In this document: one piece after another, positions 9,745 to 22,330 of the stretch
Layout: every line of letters begins with the position of its first letter
Numbering within the stretch: the first letter of the stretch is position 1
Assembly: GCA_963971425.1 (NCBI GenBank)
Contig: OZ020521.1
Span: forward strand, 9,317,519 to 9,381,518
Length of the DNA: 64,000 bases
Source: Bryoerythrophyllum caledonicum
Lineage: Eukaryota; Streptophyta; Bryopsida; Pottiales; Pottiaceae
Direction: 5' to 3'
The notes under the pieces: model-generated
Database searches by the model: none
What the model was told of the DNA's origin: nothing
What the model saw: only the letters and a program-made list of their open reading frames with translations
Program-made: the position numbers and the translations under genes

Positions 9745-10715
9745 ATTAAATTTTTTTTGGTTATAGCCAATAAAATTACAATTTCAACCCAAGTGAATTC
9801 ATGTCTTTCCGATAAATTATGAATTAGTTATAAATTTTCAAAGTGTGTTGCCATGTTCAGCCGGTGGTACCTTGATAATCGCCAATAAAAAGTAAAGGGT
9901 CTTGACTTATCAAAAACCTCCTCTTGGAGTTGAATGAGTGGTAATAGGGAATGGAAGTCGGTTGAGTATACCCTAATTTTATAAGTGTCTGTTATGGGTT
10001 TTGGTTGGTTACAGGGTACCTCACAGAATGATTACATCACAACATTTTGAGAGTTTTGGCGCCATGGGTTTGACCTTTTGGGGATGCTTTTGGATCAAAC
10101 AAGAATTATAGAAATCCAAACCCTTGGCAAGGTGCCAAACTTTATTCATGAAAATTTTCAAACTCCACATGCTTCAATAATTTTTTTACAACCCCAGAAC
10201 TAGACTCCTAGGTCTTCAATGTAGTTAGCCCTTGGCACAAGTGTGAAAGGCCCCTAATCGGCTGCAACATCCCAACTCTTGTTTTTTTGTGAGAAATCCT
10301 AAAGAAGTGAATACTTACTTACATGTATTCCACGTCAACCTATGCCCGGTGGGCATGGATTTAGTGGTGGAAAGAACAGACACTTCATTCCTCCGGCCCC
10401 TATTTGGAGACTGGAGTTCTTCTTCTTCTATTCCACGTCATATCCGGCCGATTTCCACCCATTCACTCTTTGTCAGCTTACTATTGGTCAAGACCCCTAC
10501 GTTTTGGTCCGCGCCGGTGGGGGAAACCTAGTGGCAGAAATAGGCCAACCATGGGAGTATACTTTGAAAACTCATAACTAATTCAATTTTCATTAGAAAA
10601 TTTTGAAATCACTTGGCTTGAGATTGTAATTCTATTTGCTATCACTGAAAAATATATGTGTTATTATTTGGGTTCTCCTTACATGCACATTGCTTAATCT
10701 GTTCGGGGGTATACC
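9745..10715 (+). repeat. Family G dispersed repeat, copy 1
   Basis: The first part (GCCAATAAAATTACAATTTCAACCC to TTGGTTGGTTACAGG) is repeated at 25971-26250. The last part (CCTAGTGGCAGAAATAGG to GGGTTCTCCTTACATGCACAT) is repeated at 22815-22985. The middle contains GTGGGCATGGATTTAGTGGTGG, also seen inverted near 62250-62270. Copies are partial, so the element ends are unknown. The short ORFs at 10289-10581 fall inside it and are not supported as genes. Confidence 0.6.
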
Positions 10716-13560
10716 TTAAAATCTATTGTAAATTGTGTAAAGTAGACTCATGATTGAGAGGGAAGAGCTTTACAGTACAGGAAACCGACCTTGGCAGGTG
10801 ATGTAAGTTACATGTGTACCACGTGAGGGAGATGTTTAGTTTGCAATTGTGCGTAAAATTGTGTGAGTGTCCTCAATCATGTACTTGTCAGTTTTTGAGC
10901 ATGATACTTGATGTTAACCCCAAAAGGATCACGACAATATTTCACCGAAACCATTTTAACCCTGTAAGGACAAGGATGATGGGAGAGTCTACAAGTGTAA
11001 TAGATTATATTCTACATAATCTATTATGTTTGTACATTCTCCCATTATTCATAGCCACCTTGTCCTTAAAGGATCAAAACAATCTCTTTAAAAGGAGATA
11101 TTGTGAGGGTAATCTAAACAATTTTTTACTATTTTCAACCATAGGATCTTGAAGTATAGTTTTGTAAGATGACACTCAAAAAAATTTGTAGACTTTGATT
11201 GGATAGATTGTAAGATATATGCATTTGTAGAGTCTAATTTTTTGTTAATCTACTATTATTGGTCAAGGTCCGCGTACTTTGACTCATAATAATGGCATAA
11301 TTTTCCATTACTCATTGTATAAGTTCTATGGAACTAGATCCTCCCTTATGTTATATCATTGCTTGCCAAGAACGTTACTGCAATGTCTAGGGATATAGAA
11401 TGTGGCCATCTCCTTTGCATACTAGTGTTTTTATTTTATTTTTATATTGAATCCAAAATCCAATTGGTAAATGAAATCATCATGCCTTCTTCTATTAGGG
11501 GAGATTTGAAAAAATGAAAGTTCAAATTTCTATGTCATTTCTATGCATTTTGAATGAAAACATTGAGGGCAGTTTTTTTTCAAATTTTGGTGTATATGCA
11601 ATTGAACAAATTATTTAAATATATTAAAATTTACATTCTCCACACTGACCTGACTCTTTTGCATATCTAACTTCAGAGCTCGATTTATCTTCTCTTCCTT
11701 GACAAATCATTTCATTTACTTTGAGAACAACAATTAGTTCTATTTCAATCAAATAATTTCGGTATTATTAAGTGAAATCTATGATTCATCCAAGATATCT
11801 TTATGCCAACTGAGGGTTTATTTCAATTCCATAAATACTCCTGATATTTGTTATTAACTCATAAATGCCCAAGCATCCACATATTGGACATTAATTTCAT
11901 CCATCCAATTGAATTATATCATTCATAATCCAATGTATGGATGGCCAATTTTGGATGCCCGATTCCAAACATTACTTTTCAAAACTGGCATCTTATCAGT
12001 GGACATTACGTGTTGAAGATTACGAACTTATTGCAACATTACTTCATATACTTGTAGCGTCTTCTTAATATTAGATAGTTTGAATTACAGATTTCCATTT
12101 TTATTGGAAATGTATAGAGGTTATGTGCACAAACCACACAATCTCAAAATTCTTCATCCCACATACCACTATTAAACCATCACATGATATTAACCCTTAA
12201 ATTGCCAAGACATTACACTTTTCTTGAAAGTGCTTTCCAAGAAGGAAAGAGAGGAGAAAGGGAGGGTGAGATTTTTTAATGCACCAAAATAGATCATTTT
12301 GTGTTTCATATCCCCTTTTCTTTGCACCAATGAATTGCATGAGTAGTGATGGCAATCAATGCTCTTGGGCCCTACTCATGCAAGTCATAGCTCCTCCATA
12401 GTATCCCAAGTTCCCAAAGGTTGACCGGTAGTTCCCCCACACCTTTCCCAAGCTGTCAACATGTCCATGTGGTCTCAGTTACTAATATAAGACCATAAAG
12501 TAAGGGTGACATGCAGGGTCACCTACCTTTATGTCGGATAACTCTTTTGTTACACTAAAACCACCCCAAAATTGCCTCTCTAAGATGAGACATTGCAAGA
12601 TTGATAGAAACAACTTTTTACTATTTTCCATTGAAGGAATTTAAAGTTGATTACTACAAAAAGACACTCAACATGTTCTTTAAACATTGACCGCAAGGAT
12701 TATAAGCTATTGTATCGTACATGCATTTGGAGAGTACAATATGGTTTTTTTTCTTTCCAACCTGGATAGGATCAACGTACTTTGACTCAAAATAGTGACT
12801 TAATTTTTTACAACACATTGCACAATTTTATGAAGTATGTCCTACCTTGTGTTAAGTTATTGCATGCCCAAAAGCACAAGTAATGGAGGTGTTTAGGATA
12901 AAAAAATAGACTTGCAATGATGGGGTATTGAAAGTTGCTATATACTTAAGAAAGAAAATTTATTTTTTGAATTAACAAATAATTGTTGAATCTACAATCC
13001 AAACATCAGATAGGATCATAATGCCTTCTTCCTATTAGGAAATATATATATTCTTTTGAAAAATGTAAAGTCCTTTATTTCTACCCATTTTAAAGTAAAA
13101 ACAATGACAGTTGCCAAGAAGTTTCCTTCAATGCTATCGGCCCCAAAAAATTGCATTGTTCGGCACTACATAGTACTATTGAACCCTATAGTATTATACC
13201 CAACCTGCCCGTCCTCTTTAAAAAATTGCTTCGAGTAGCATAAATTTTACATTAAATATTGGATTTGGAAAAAAAATGTACTTCCACAAAGGTTTTAGTA
13301 GTGTCCATCTTCAATAGAAATTTCAAAGATGAATGTTATAATTTGACACCATGAACCTACCAAAACCTTCAAAAGTCCCCAATAGGACTCTTTGGAATTC
13401 AAGGGTTAAACCATACTAACTACAATGGCTCTTTACTTGAGTATAAAAATGAAGCTTGTTAAAGGGAGATTTCACCTCAAGTTCAAGTGAAAAAAAAATC
13501 TACTCTACGCTCATTCAAACTGAAGTTTCAGGGCAGTAAGACAAAAGCCGGAACCGGAAT
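10716..13560. repeat. Mosaic of family E repeat fragments
   Basis: Several stretches recur elsewhere. CTTTTTACTATTTTCAACCATAGGATCTTGAAG (about 11125) resembles 12612-12650 and 43215-43245. The GAAGTGCTTTCCAAGAAG / GCACCAATGAAATGCAT / CTCTTGGGCCCTACTCATGCA block at 12220-12500 recurs at 43630-43910 and 54420-54720. TTGACTCAAAATAGTGACTTAATTTTTTAC (about 12780) is close to a phrase at 11280. No gene is visible. Confidence 0.5.
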
Positions 13561-14260
13561 TTTACTGGATCTAAAACACGAGATTCAATCTAGATCTGAA
13601 TCTAGATCTGAATCTAGAGTTAGTTGGAACTTTGTTTCTGCTGTTTTTCTTGGGTTTAACTCACAGATCTAGAGTTTTCACACTAGATTACAACAAAATA
13701 GATTATGTCCACAACATATCGGGACAAATTCTAACTCTAATCTACTAGTAGTGTGTAGGGTTTAGTAGATCGGGCTAGATCTATCTTAGATCTAGTGTAT
13801 TCAAGCCGAATCTACAATACCCACAACCAAGTATGCTCTTTTAACAATAAGATCTACTCACACCTTCACAACATAACACAAATACACAATAGAGAGTAGC
13901 AAGTCTTGCTTTACTTCCTCAAACTTCCATATATCACTTTCATACTCACTACCACTCAAGATCCACACAATACCTTCACTTCCTAGCTCTCTAACCACAC
14001 CTACACACTCTAAGTTGCTACACAAGAAGAGAAGAGGAAAAAGAGAGAGCCCCAAAGTCCAAGAGGGCGGATCTCTACCACCTCCAAACCCTAATCCTCC
14101 ACAATGGATGAGAGATGTCTGGATGGATGACATCCATGTCCGAACAGTTTCATTCAAAGTCCAAACTGGACAATTTCATCCACTGTTCGGATTCATCCAC
14201 AGTTCTACTTTTTACCCATAACTACTTAGTAACTCGAAAAATTACTACGTGGACCTTACA
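13561..14260. other. Unassigned segment with a TCTAGATCTGAA tandem
   Basis: A 12-bp unit, TCTAGATCTGAA, is repeated about three times at 13588-13618, and AGATCT sites recur to 13850. The part at 13860-14220 is less AT-rich than its surroundings. It reads like an old UTR or LTR fragment (ACAAGAAGAGAAGAGGAAAAAGAG...CCAAACCCTAATCC), but I cannot identify it. Confidence 0.35.
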
Positions 14261-15504
14261 ATAAGTCCAAATCTTCGGTTAACATAGCTCAAAAGTGTGT
14301 GTCATATTTTTAATAGCGTGAATAGATAACCCATGTTAACTCTCAAACATTGAATCTATGGCCATGGATTTAAGAATTATATTATAGATTGTTTGATATA
14401 TTCAATTTTGTTCTCAAATTAAAAATTAATTATCAGTATAATTTCCCTAAGTGAAGATTTAGATTTTATGTATAAATTTATTAGCAAAGAAACCACGATT
14501 TAGATTATCTAAATCTACAGGGAAAATCTAAGAAAATTCATACAAATTAAAAAATCCACTAAATTGTTTTTCCACATCCCTTTAACTTACTATAAATATC
14601 CTTGTGGGGTATGAAAACCATCCATGTCTTTGAAATCAATAGAAAGTATTATACCATGGTAATAGGTATTGAACTTGCATTTTCTAGAAATTAATAAATT
14701 TTAATGTTTGAAAATATAAAAAATTGGAGTCAAGAGCTAACTTCAAAAATATCAAATGCATCAATGAAAATATTCATGGTAATCCCTGAAATCCAATAGT
14801 CCAAGGTGGGATTTTAGTGATTTTGGGTAGCTTACACCAATGTCAATTATGATCACAAGTTTTTAAATATAATTTTGAAGATGTGGGTAAGTAGTAAACA
14901 ACCTTAAAAAATTAAGAACAACGAATGGAATCATAGTTACAAGATTTTGAATTTCAAACGTAGCAATAAAGGAAACTTCGTGGCAACCCACATTGATTTT
15001 ACTAAAAAATGGGTTGAACTATAGGACTTAACATTTTTCCAAGAAAAATAAAAATTGCTAATAGAAAGAGGGCATAGTGATTCTATCTATTGTTTGGATT
15101 GTAGATCCAAAAATTATTTGTCAAATCAAAAAAATAAAATTGCTTTCTTAAGTAGATAGCTACTATCAATACCTTGTCATTGCAAGTCTATTTTTCTTAT
15201 TCGAAACACCTCCATTACTTGTGATTTTTGGCATGCAATGGCTTAACACAAGGTAGAACATACTTCATTAAAATTTATGGAATGTGTAGTTAAAAATTAA
15301 GCCACTATAATTTGTGGGGTCAAGCTTACAAAATCTCTTGAATGTCTTCTGTAGGAGTTGTTTTTAAGATCCAACGATTGATAGTATTGTAATGTTGTTT
15401 CACTTAGTATTGCAACATCTCATCTTATAGAGGCAATTTTGGAGTTGTTTTGGTAAAACATAGTCTCATAGTCTGAGTCCTTTAGGGGTTGAACAAGATT
15501 TTGA
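14261..15504 (-). repeat. Family E repeat fragments, inverted
   Basis: The stretch AATTTTTGGCATGCAATGGCTTAACACAAGGTAGAACATACTTCAT (about 15215-15260) is the inverted form of 12830-12870. Neighbouring sequence is the inverted counterpart of 12540-13060. No coding region is seen. Confidence 0.5.
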
Positions 15505-16288
15505 TTAACACTTTGGTGCAGATTCACGTTTTTGGGAAAACAAGATATGTGCTAATTTTTTCTTTGAAGTAACTTTGATGGAGATATATTGCCTAATTTT
15601 GGTATCTAACTTTACAAAATTGAACTCAAACCATGCCCTAAACATTGGAGAAAATTTTCACAACATCCTATGGGTGATGGAATAGATTATAGTGTTTAAA
15701 GTTACCGTTGGAGGTTATACTACTTTATTCATTGATAGATTCTTGCAAGAATTTTTGTACTTTGAATCAAAGAGGTTCACATGTGCACTAGCTTGATAGC
15801 TTTGCAATGACATCATATTTGAAGGAAAAATTGATACATCATTATTGATGATTTTTTTACTTTTGTCTTTTTGATTGTATACAAAAATGTTCCAAACTTA
15901 TACAAATTGAAACAAAAGTTTTGTATTGATGAGAGAAATCAACAATCACAAAACAATGAAGGAATGTTAAAGACAAATTTCAATCAAAATTTATGACCAA
16001 AATCATTTTGCATGTGTATGAAATACAACATAGTATAGAGCAAGGTATTCACTGTATTTTAGTGTATTTGATGTGTACTATGCATATTAGTATGCGTTGT
16101 ATTCCTAGCTTTTCCATGAGTTCTGTAGCTCCAAATCATGATCTGATTTTTTTAGAGTGTTTATATAACGTGTGCGCAAATTTGGACGTCAAATTTGGTA
16201 ACCTAGTTCCTCATGGGTTTCATGCAAACTGAGATTTAACACCTCTAGAGTCCACATTTGGATCTCGTGGGCTCCAAAGGGTCAATAA
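15505..16288 (-). mobile_element. Family D element, copy 2 (inverted)
   Basis: The sequence from TTAACACTTTGGTGCAG to GGGCTCCAAAGGGTCAA is the reverse-complement relative of 8144-8945. Shared landmarks are the GATAGATTCTTGCAAGAATTTTT phrase, the ACAAAAATGTTCCAAACTTAT phrase and the ACACCTCTAGAGTCCACATTTGG end. Terminal TTAA duplications are decayed. Confidence 0.65.
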
Positions 16289-16518
16289 AGCTAGAAATTT
16301 CAAAATACATTGTATAGGAGATATGTTTTTACTGTATATATTTCTTCAATGGCCCAAAACTAAATCTATAATTATCCTACATGGCTTGAAATAAATTCCA
16401 TGTCCTTAAAGCACTCATGAATTGCATCTAGACACAATCTTGGATGAAAATAAAATTTCTCCATCTGTGAGGGACATTTCTAGTAGTATATCAATGAGAT
16501 TTTGGTCTCCTTGACAAC

Positions 16519-16747
16519 TAACCTCTAAACGTCAAAAGGTGCCACTCGTGGCTACAATATTCTACATGTAAAGTGTGACCGTAGTTGAACACAACAAGGT
16601 TCAGGTACTGATATGACCTCCAATCAAAGATGTTAGTGGAAGAATCTTTAATTCAAAGATGCAAGTCTTGCTCTATTGAAATACATTTTCATATATTCTA
16701 TAGAGTAAATACATGTCTACATATACGGTCGCAAATGATGTTTAACC
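16519..16747 (+). mobile_element. Family A element, copy 2
   Basis: CTCTAAACGTCAAAAGGTGCC starts the copy. It continues through the family phrases for the variable ACATGTA...GTGACC segment, AAGATGTTAGTGGAAG and CAAAGATGCAAGTCTTGCTC, and ends GATGTTTAACCTG. It is about 227 bp with both termini mutated. Confidence 0.65.
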
Positions 16748-19100
16748 TGTAAATTTTCAAGAGTGCCCTTGGAGGGCTCTTGAAGATTTGGGCAGGTTCT
16801 TACAATGTCAATTTGGAACAATATTCTTCAGATTTTCTATGATAGATGACATTATCAAAAGCTTTATATTGATACAACTTTTTCTAAATCGGACCTTTCA
16901 CCCAAAAGTTATGCCATCCTAAAACAAAACTTCTCAAGTGCGGACACGTTGGGCAACTCTAAAAATGCTTGCTATGACACTCTATTGAATGTGAGATTTT
17001 TAATACTAGCAACTAATATCATTCCTTCCACATTCCCCTAATTTTTTTTTGTCTTTAGTGAAAAATAGCATGTCAATCCAAGTCAAAACATATTCAAAAG
17101 TTGTCACACATTGTCAAGTAACGTACCAAAAAGCTTCTTCAATCCTACATAAGAAGTAGAGATTTTATAATAATTTTTACTTTTTATTTTTCCTACTACA
17201 AAATGTGGTCCAAACCTTCCTACTAACGATTTGGATTCTCATTCAAAAACATATTTAGTTCACAAAAATATATAACATGAATTGGTAATTTTGAACCTGC
17301 ACTCTTTGCACAACTTATTTGAATATGCAACACCCTTTTTCTACTTCTGAAAATTGGTATTCAAGGAACTGATATCATGCTTATCATGATGATAATTAAT
17401 TTAGACTTTATGTAGTGCAAAACTTTGACACCAAGTGAAGTCAAAGTTTGTTGATTCACTCAAAACATGCAATTAAGCAATTATGCACTTGGCCAAGTGC
17501 ATTGGTTGGTGGTAAAAAAACAACGTGTTTTTGCTCAAAACCTTTTTTTAAAATTATAAAAATTGTAAACCGTTTTGAAGTGAATTTAAATGTCTTTTGT
17601 ATTCAACATTGGCATTTTCATGTGCATATAAGTGACATGTTTTCTTTGTTTTGGTTTAAAAGACATCTTGAATGTTGTCATATGTTATTACACAAGTGAA
17701 TTTGCTATACAAAAACTAACTTGATTCTTATTCAAGATAACTTGTAAGGCGATGTGTACATTTGACTATTTCCTTTTTTGTCTAAGAAATAGATCATGGA
17801 TGCATCTATTGCAAATTGAACCGCGTAATTGCAAGGACTGTTAGAGAATTTTTACATTGTTTCCTTGAACATAATGTAGACCAAACTGGTTTGAGTTTCT
17901 ACACTACATGGAAATCAACATGCAACCATTGACTGGCACACACTTGGTTATAAATGAATATGCAATGAAAAGTTGACATGCATGTGCTTGATGTGAAGTA
18001 GTGTGGGTGATCCACATCAATAATGAATCCTCACTATACAAAGTGAATGGTATAGTGGCTAAATCTATTTGGCAATAATGAATCCTCACTATACAAAGTA
18101 GAGGCTTTGAGGGAAGCGCGTCATCGACTGTTGGAATAGATGGCTTTTGAGACATCTTGCGACATCACAAATGCCACTACAATCTAACTAATCCGAAACA
18201 CATGTCGCGGAACTGGGCGCTCGACTCATCCACTTTTGCAATACATCAGCCGTGGCTCTCCCAAATTCTGCCAATTTTTGGTGGTGCCATATTGCTACAC
18301 TCAAAAAACCTGTATATCATTACAAACCCATAGTCACTATTAGTATGGAATAAGAATTTTTGAACTTCCACTCATTGCACAATTTTTTTGAATATGCTAC
18401 ACCCCTTGTCTACCTCTAAATCCAATACCATCGTGTTAAGCATGTTCTTAGTTCTTTGGTGAAATAGCATATTAATCCAAGTCAATTATTTTCACACATT
18501 GTCACACATTTTCGGTCACGGTACCAAAAAATCATCTACCTTTCCACATAAAACTTTGAGATCTTTGTATGAATCACTTTGATTTTTCCTACGGCATTAT
18601 GTGATGTAAAACCTTCTTATTGACCATTTGGATTCTCATTTAAAACAATATCAAGTTTACAAAAAAATATAACGTGAATTGAGAATTTTTGAACCTCCAC
18701 TCATTGCACAATTTTTCTGAATATGCGACACTCCATTTCTACCTTTAAAAACTGGTGCATAAGGAACCAACAACGTGCTTAACATTATGGTAATTAATTG
18801 AGAGCTTTTATAGTGCAAAAATTAGACACCAATTGAAGTCAAACTCTGCTGGTCCAATAAACGCAGGGAAGAAAATGAGCCTACTCACTACTTCAAACAT
18901 TATAATCTTTCAATCCGTGCGGTCAAACTTCATGAAATTTTGTGAGAATAGTACTTAATAAGTCATAATTGAGATCCTACGGTTAAAACTACCAAAAAAC
19001 TTCATTTTTTCTTCCTTGCTAATTGCACAAAAACAAGCATTTTTAACGATTTTTGGTTGAGATATTTTCAACATAATTTCTGGACCAACGTACTTTGGGT
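16748..19100. repeat. Family C fragments in series, plus a 26-bp direct repeat
   Basis: Blocks with the same order as family C occur at least three times: AACCTTCTTATTGA...GGATTCTCATTTAAAA, TGAACCTCCACTCATTGCACAATTTTT, TACACCCCTTGTCTACCTCTAAA and CAATCCGTGCGGTCAAACTTCATG. Around 17904-18155 a different AT-poor piece contains AATAATGAATCCTCACTATACAAAGT twice, at 18019 and 18074. No gene is seen. Confidence 0.5.
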
Positions 19101-19244
19101 ATCAATAACAAGTGTAACACCAGCAGGGTATGACTTCTTGGGCACCACTACCCGGATATCATTCAAGGTATCAATTTAGGGTTTCAGATTAGGGTTTTTG
19201 ACTTGCGGGTATCAATCCTTTGCAACGTTGGGTAGTCCTACGAG
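19101..19244. other. Short segment with telomere-like TTAGGGTTT motifs
   Basis: ATTTAGGGTTTCAGATTAGGGTTTTTG at about 19168-19196 contains plant telomere-like heptamers, and similar TAGGGTTT phrases occur at 21148-21226. They are scattered, not a tandem array. I take them as composition or element ends, not a telomere. Confidence 0.4.
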
Positions 19245-19264
19245 GGGTGTGCGCACGCACACCC
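19245..19264. repeat. Hairpin at the left edge of the GC-rich block
   Basis: GGGTGTGCG and CGCACACCC form a 9-bp stem with a 2-base loop. An almost identical hairpin lies at 21078-21095. The two enclose a 1.8-kb block of higher GC content than either flank. Confidence 0.8.
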
Positions 19265-19699
19265 TTTGCAGTAGTTGTGAGGGAGGCTGTGATTGTGAGA
19301 GCCTAGGGTTTGGTAGAGGGAGACAATGGAGGTGTGAGAGAGATGGGCTTGTGAGGGCAAGAAGAGACGGGCTATGAGGGTTAGGAAAGAGGAGTTTTGA
19401 GGGAGAGGAATGGACGGAGTGTGAGAGAATGTGAAGGTGAGAGGGAGCTGGGGCGGCGTCTGAGGGTGAGAGAAGAATGTGAGGGGCGGCAGGCGTCCAC
19501 CGATCCGAGGCGTCCAGCAGCTGTGCGCGATGAGCAGGGCACGATGAGCGCGCGATGAGCGGGCGATGGGCAGCAGCTGTGCGCGATGAGCGCGCGATGG
19601 GCAGCAGCTGTGCGCGATGAGCAGCTCGCACCGATCCGAGGAGCTTGATGACGCAGAGTATACCGTGTGGGGGAAGGGTTCCTCGGGAAGTCTCCTCCG
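19265..19699. other. GC-rich block, left part
   Basis: GC-rich sequence contains repeated short phrases such as CAGCAGCTGTGCGCGATGAGC (three times at 19512-19622). The minus-strand frames here are open only because of composition and repeats. I see no protein family. Possibly the left half of a non-autonomous element. Confidence 0.45.
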
Positions 19700-20181
19700 C
19701 CGCGAACAGAAGCTGACGACCCATTAAAGGTGCGACCGCACGAGCTGCTCAATCCCCACGCCGCGAACAGAAGCTGACGACCCATGAAAGGTGCGACCGC
19801 ACGAGCTGCTCAGTCTCCACGCCGCGAACAGAAGCTGGCGACCCATGAAAGGTGCGACCGCACGAGCTGCTCAGTCCCCACGCCGTGAACAGAAGATGGC
19901 GACCCAAGAAATTTTCCCTCACGAGCTGCTCAGTCTCCACGCCGCGAACAGAAGCTGACGACCCAAGAAAGGTGCGACCGCACGAGCTGCTCAGTCCCCA
20001 CGCCGCGAACAGAAGCTGACGACCCATGAAAGGTGCGACCGCACGAGCTGCTCAGTCCCCACGCCGTGAACAGAAGTTGGCGACCCAAGAAATTTTCCCT
20101 CACGAGCTGCTCAGTTTCCACGCCGCAAACAGAAGCTGACGACCCAGGAAAGGTGCGACCGCACGAGGTGCTCATTCCCCA
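19700..20181. repeat. Minisatellite, about eight units of 60-61 bp
   Basis: The unit reads CCGCGAACAGAAGCTGACGA...GGTGCGACCGCACGAGCTGCTCAGTCCCCACG, with eight copies of 60-61 bp. Two units, near 19883 and 20064, carry ATTTTCCCTCAC in place of GGTGCGACCGCAC and also TGAACAGAAG-TGGCGACC. They are three units (181 bp) apart, so a higher-order three-unit repeat is present. The period is not a multiple of three, so minus-strand frames through it change frame with each unit and are not taken as genes. Confidence 0.9.
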
Positions 20182-21077
20182 CGGGGGCTGACGGTGTCAC
20201 CTTCGGTTGGTTTGCCTGTGTGTGTCATCGACGTCAACTTCTGAGTCGCGGTGGCCTCGGGGCAACTTCTGAGTCGCGGTGGCCTCCGGGCGACGCGACC
20301 CACTGTCTCGATTGGCGCCTGGCGAAAGCGAAGCTAGGTTGTCCTCTCAGTTGTGGGTTGCCGAGCCCAGTGTCCCGTGTGGTCATGGCTGCTGAAGTCA
20401 TGCAAACCAACCGCAGGTGAAGACCGACATCACGGAGTGGAGCGCAGCTTCATGGCGCCTTCCTGTCGACATGCACACGCCTCTCCTGTGTAGCACTCGC
20501 GCCGCCTTCCTGTCTCCTTCCTTTGCTGTAAAGCTGCGCCCCACTCCTCGTCGAGATTCCCTCCTTCGCAGAGATCTCCTTGTCTGTGTGCGAGCTCCTT
20601 AAACGCAGCTTGTCTGCGTCTGCATTGAGCTCCTTCCACGCAGCTTGTCCGTGTCTACAGCGAGCTCCTTCTCCGTGTCTTCTCCTTGTTTGCAAAGATT
20701 CCTTCACGTGGAGGAGTGCCCTCACCTCTCCTTTCCTGTGCGTGTCCAAACAGCTGCTCTTGCTTGTGCATGGTGGCACGAGAGTCCTTCTCCACAGCTC
20801 TTGCTTGTCTGCAGAGACTCAATGTTATACTCTGTACTACACTCTCTCGACAGTGTCTGGACAGGATTCCTTCTCTCCTCGACAGTGTCTCGACAAGACA
20901 TTCCTTCTCTGCAGCTCCGGTGTTTCTTCGCTCAAGAGCCTGCACTTTTCCTCTCTCACGTGTGTCCAAACAGCTACGAGGATTATCAGCTGCAGAATCC
21001 GTGTTCATAACACTTCCACTAATTGTCGTCCCAGATCTCGTTCGGATGTACTGGATGGAGGAACACTAGCATGCGGG
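20182..21077. other. GC-rich block, right part, with diffuse internal repeats
   Basis: Phrases such as GAGCTCCTT, GTCTGTGTGCGAGCTCC, GTCCAAACAGCT and ACTCTCTCGACAGTGTC recur irregularly between 20400 and 20960. Frames on both strands are open and overlapping, which is typical of repeat-rich non-coding GC sequence. None matches a family I know. Confidence 0.45.
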
Positions 21078-21095
21078 GGTGTGCGCGCGCACACC
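21078..21095. repeat. Perfect 18-bp palindrome at the right edge of the GC-rich block
   Basis: GGTGTGCGCGCGCACACC is its own reverse complement. It matches the stem of the hairpin at 19245-19264 and is followed by TCTAGT. A hairpin next to a CTAG-T end would be compatible with a Helitron-like terminus, but the spacing is shorter than usual. Confidence 0.8.
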
Positions 21096-21318
21096 TCTAG
21101 TCAATGGAACTCCATGGGATCGTCAAGGATCTCATGGGAACACGGCTAGGGTTTTTTAGTTTAGGGTTTGGGTTCCTAGTGGCGGCGGCTAGGGTTTGGA
21201 TCTGTGGCGGCTAGGATTAGGGTTTCTGGGCTGATGTGTGTAGCTGTACCCACAGACTCAGTGTCATACTCTGTACTACACTCACGGCCTCAATTGTAGT
21301 GGTTTCGATGTCACTCAG

Positions 21319-21536
21319 TACACTAAAATTGAGAATTAGTGTAACCACTAATTACTTTGTAACTGCTGTAAGTTTTTACTTTTGATGAAGGTTTTTACTA
21401 TGAGCACAACTATTGATAGTATTCAATGAGGGGAATCATTGTAAACATTGTTGGTAAAAACGTTCATCACAAGTAAAAACTTATTAACAATTTAGATCAT
21501 TTACTGTGCTTAACACTAATTCTCAATTTTAGTGTA
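21319..21536. mobile_element. Family F MITE, copy 1 (about 218 bp)
   Basis: The ends TACACTAAAATTGAGAATTAG and CTAATTCTCAATTTTAGTGTA are inverted repeats of at least 20 bp. The interior GTAAGTTTTTACTTTTGATGAAGG phrase is shared by other copies. TA at each outer edge may be the target duplication, with CACTA-type ends inside it. The superfamily is undecided. Confidence 0.75.
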
Positions 21537-21539
21537 GTT

Positions 21540-22330
21540 GATGTCTCCCATCATATATAAACATTCAACTTGTTTTGAATTTGACAATTTGAACATATTA
21601 TTTGGTGCCTTTTTGTATGTTGAGTTGTCTATTTCTAATTCAGCAATAAAACCATGTCCGGGGCGAGCGGGTGGAGAAAGCGCAAGGTATTTGGAGTGCA
21701 GGCTTATAGCAGAATTCACATTCTTCAATCGGCAAAGGCTTACATACTACAATATGTTGCAATGCAAACCGAAGCTATTGATGACGACCGTTTGCAAGCA
21801 ACCCTAAATTCTATGGAGTAGATAGTGTGCCTTTATGAGAGTATACTAGTTGTGTATGATAATTGCTATATAGTGTATGTGTAAGAGTAGTATATTCTAA
21901 GAGTGATGTAAGACGTTATGTCATTAATCCTATAGAGTAAAGGTGTTTTTAGTATTGGTGCTAAGTCCATTTGTAGAAGCATCTACATTTAGTTTCCACC
22001 ATTGTATGCATTATGTACTACGTTAGAATATCTTTTAATCAACTGTCAACCCTTGCATAAAGTATATTTTTTTGTGATTACACCTGTTTGAATACTACAA
22101 TCCTTCAAATCTATCATTGAAATATTGTGAAACTATATTAAATATACTTTTATCTAGTATTAACGAGGGGCCACCAAAAATTAGTTGAAAATGCCAAAAA
22201 ATCGCTTCCAATATTAACAACCATGATTGTACCTAATATTGTTGCAAAAGCTCATTTTTTTTTTCTTTGAAAAACATTTTTTTTCTTCAATTTTGTCACT
22301 TTTGCTCGTAATGGCCGCCGTTGTACCCAA
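21540..22330. other. Intergenic sequence without recognised genes
   Basis: A short stretch near 21655-21710 (CCATGTCCGGGGCGAGCGGGTGGAGAAAG) is more GC-rich than its surroundings, but frames are short and unmatched. Nothing else stands out. Confidence 0.4.

Noticed and set aside
10289-10581. Two overlapping plus-strand frames (VGMDLVVERTDTSF...) as a small gene
   Set aside because: The sequence belongs to dispersed repeat family G, and the related copy near 62250 does not preserve the frame beyond a short phrase.
19212-20175. Long minus-strand frames across the minisatellite (repeating MGRQLLFAAWGLSSSCGRTF-like peptides)
   Set aside because: The repeat period is 60-61 bp, so the frame changes between units. 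The peptides are an effect of the tandem repeat and GC-rich composition, with no domain or splice evidence.
19165-21230. Telomere-type TTTAGGG motifs as an interstitial telomere
   Set aside because: The motifs are isolated and irregularly spaced, not a tandem array.
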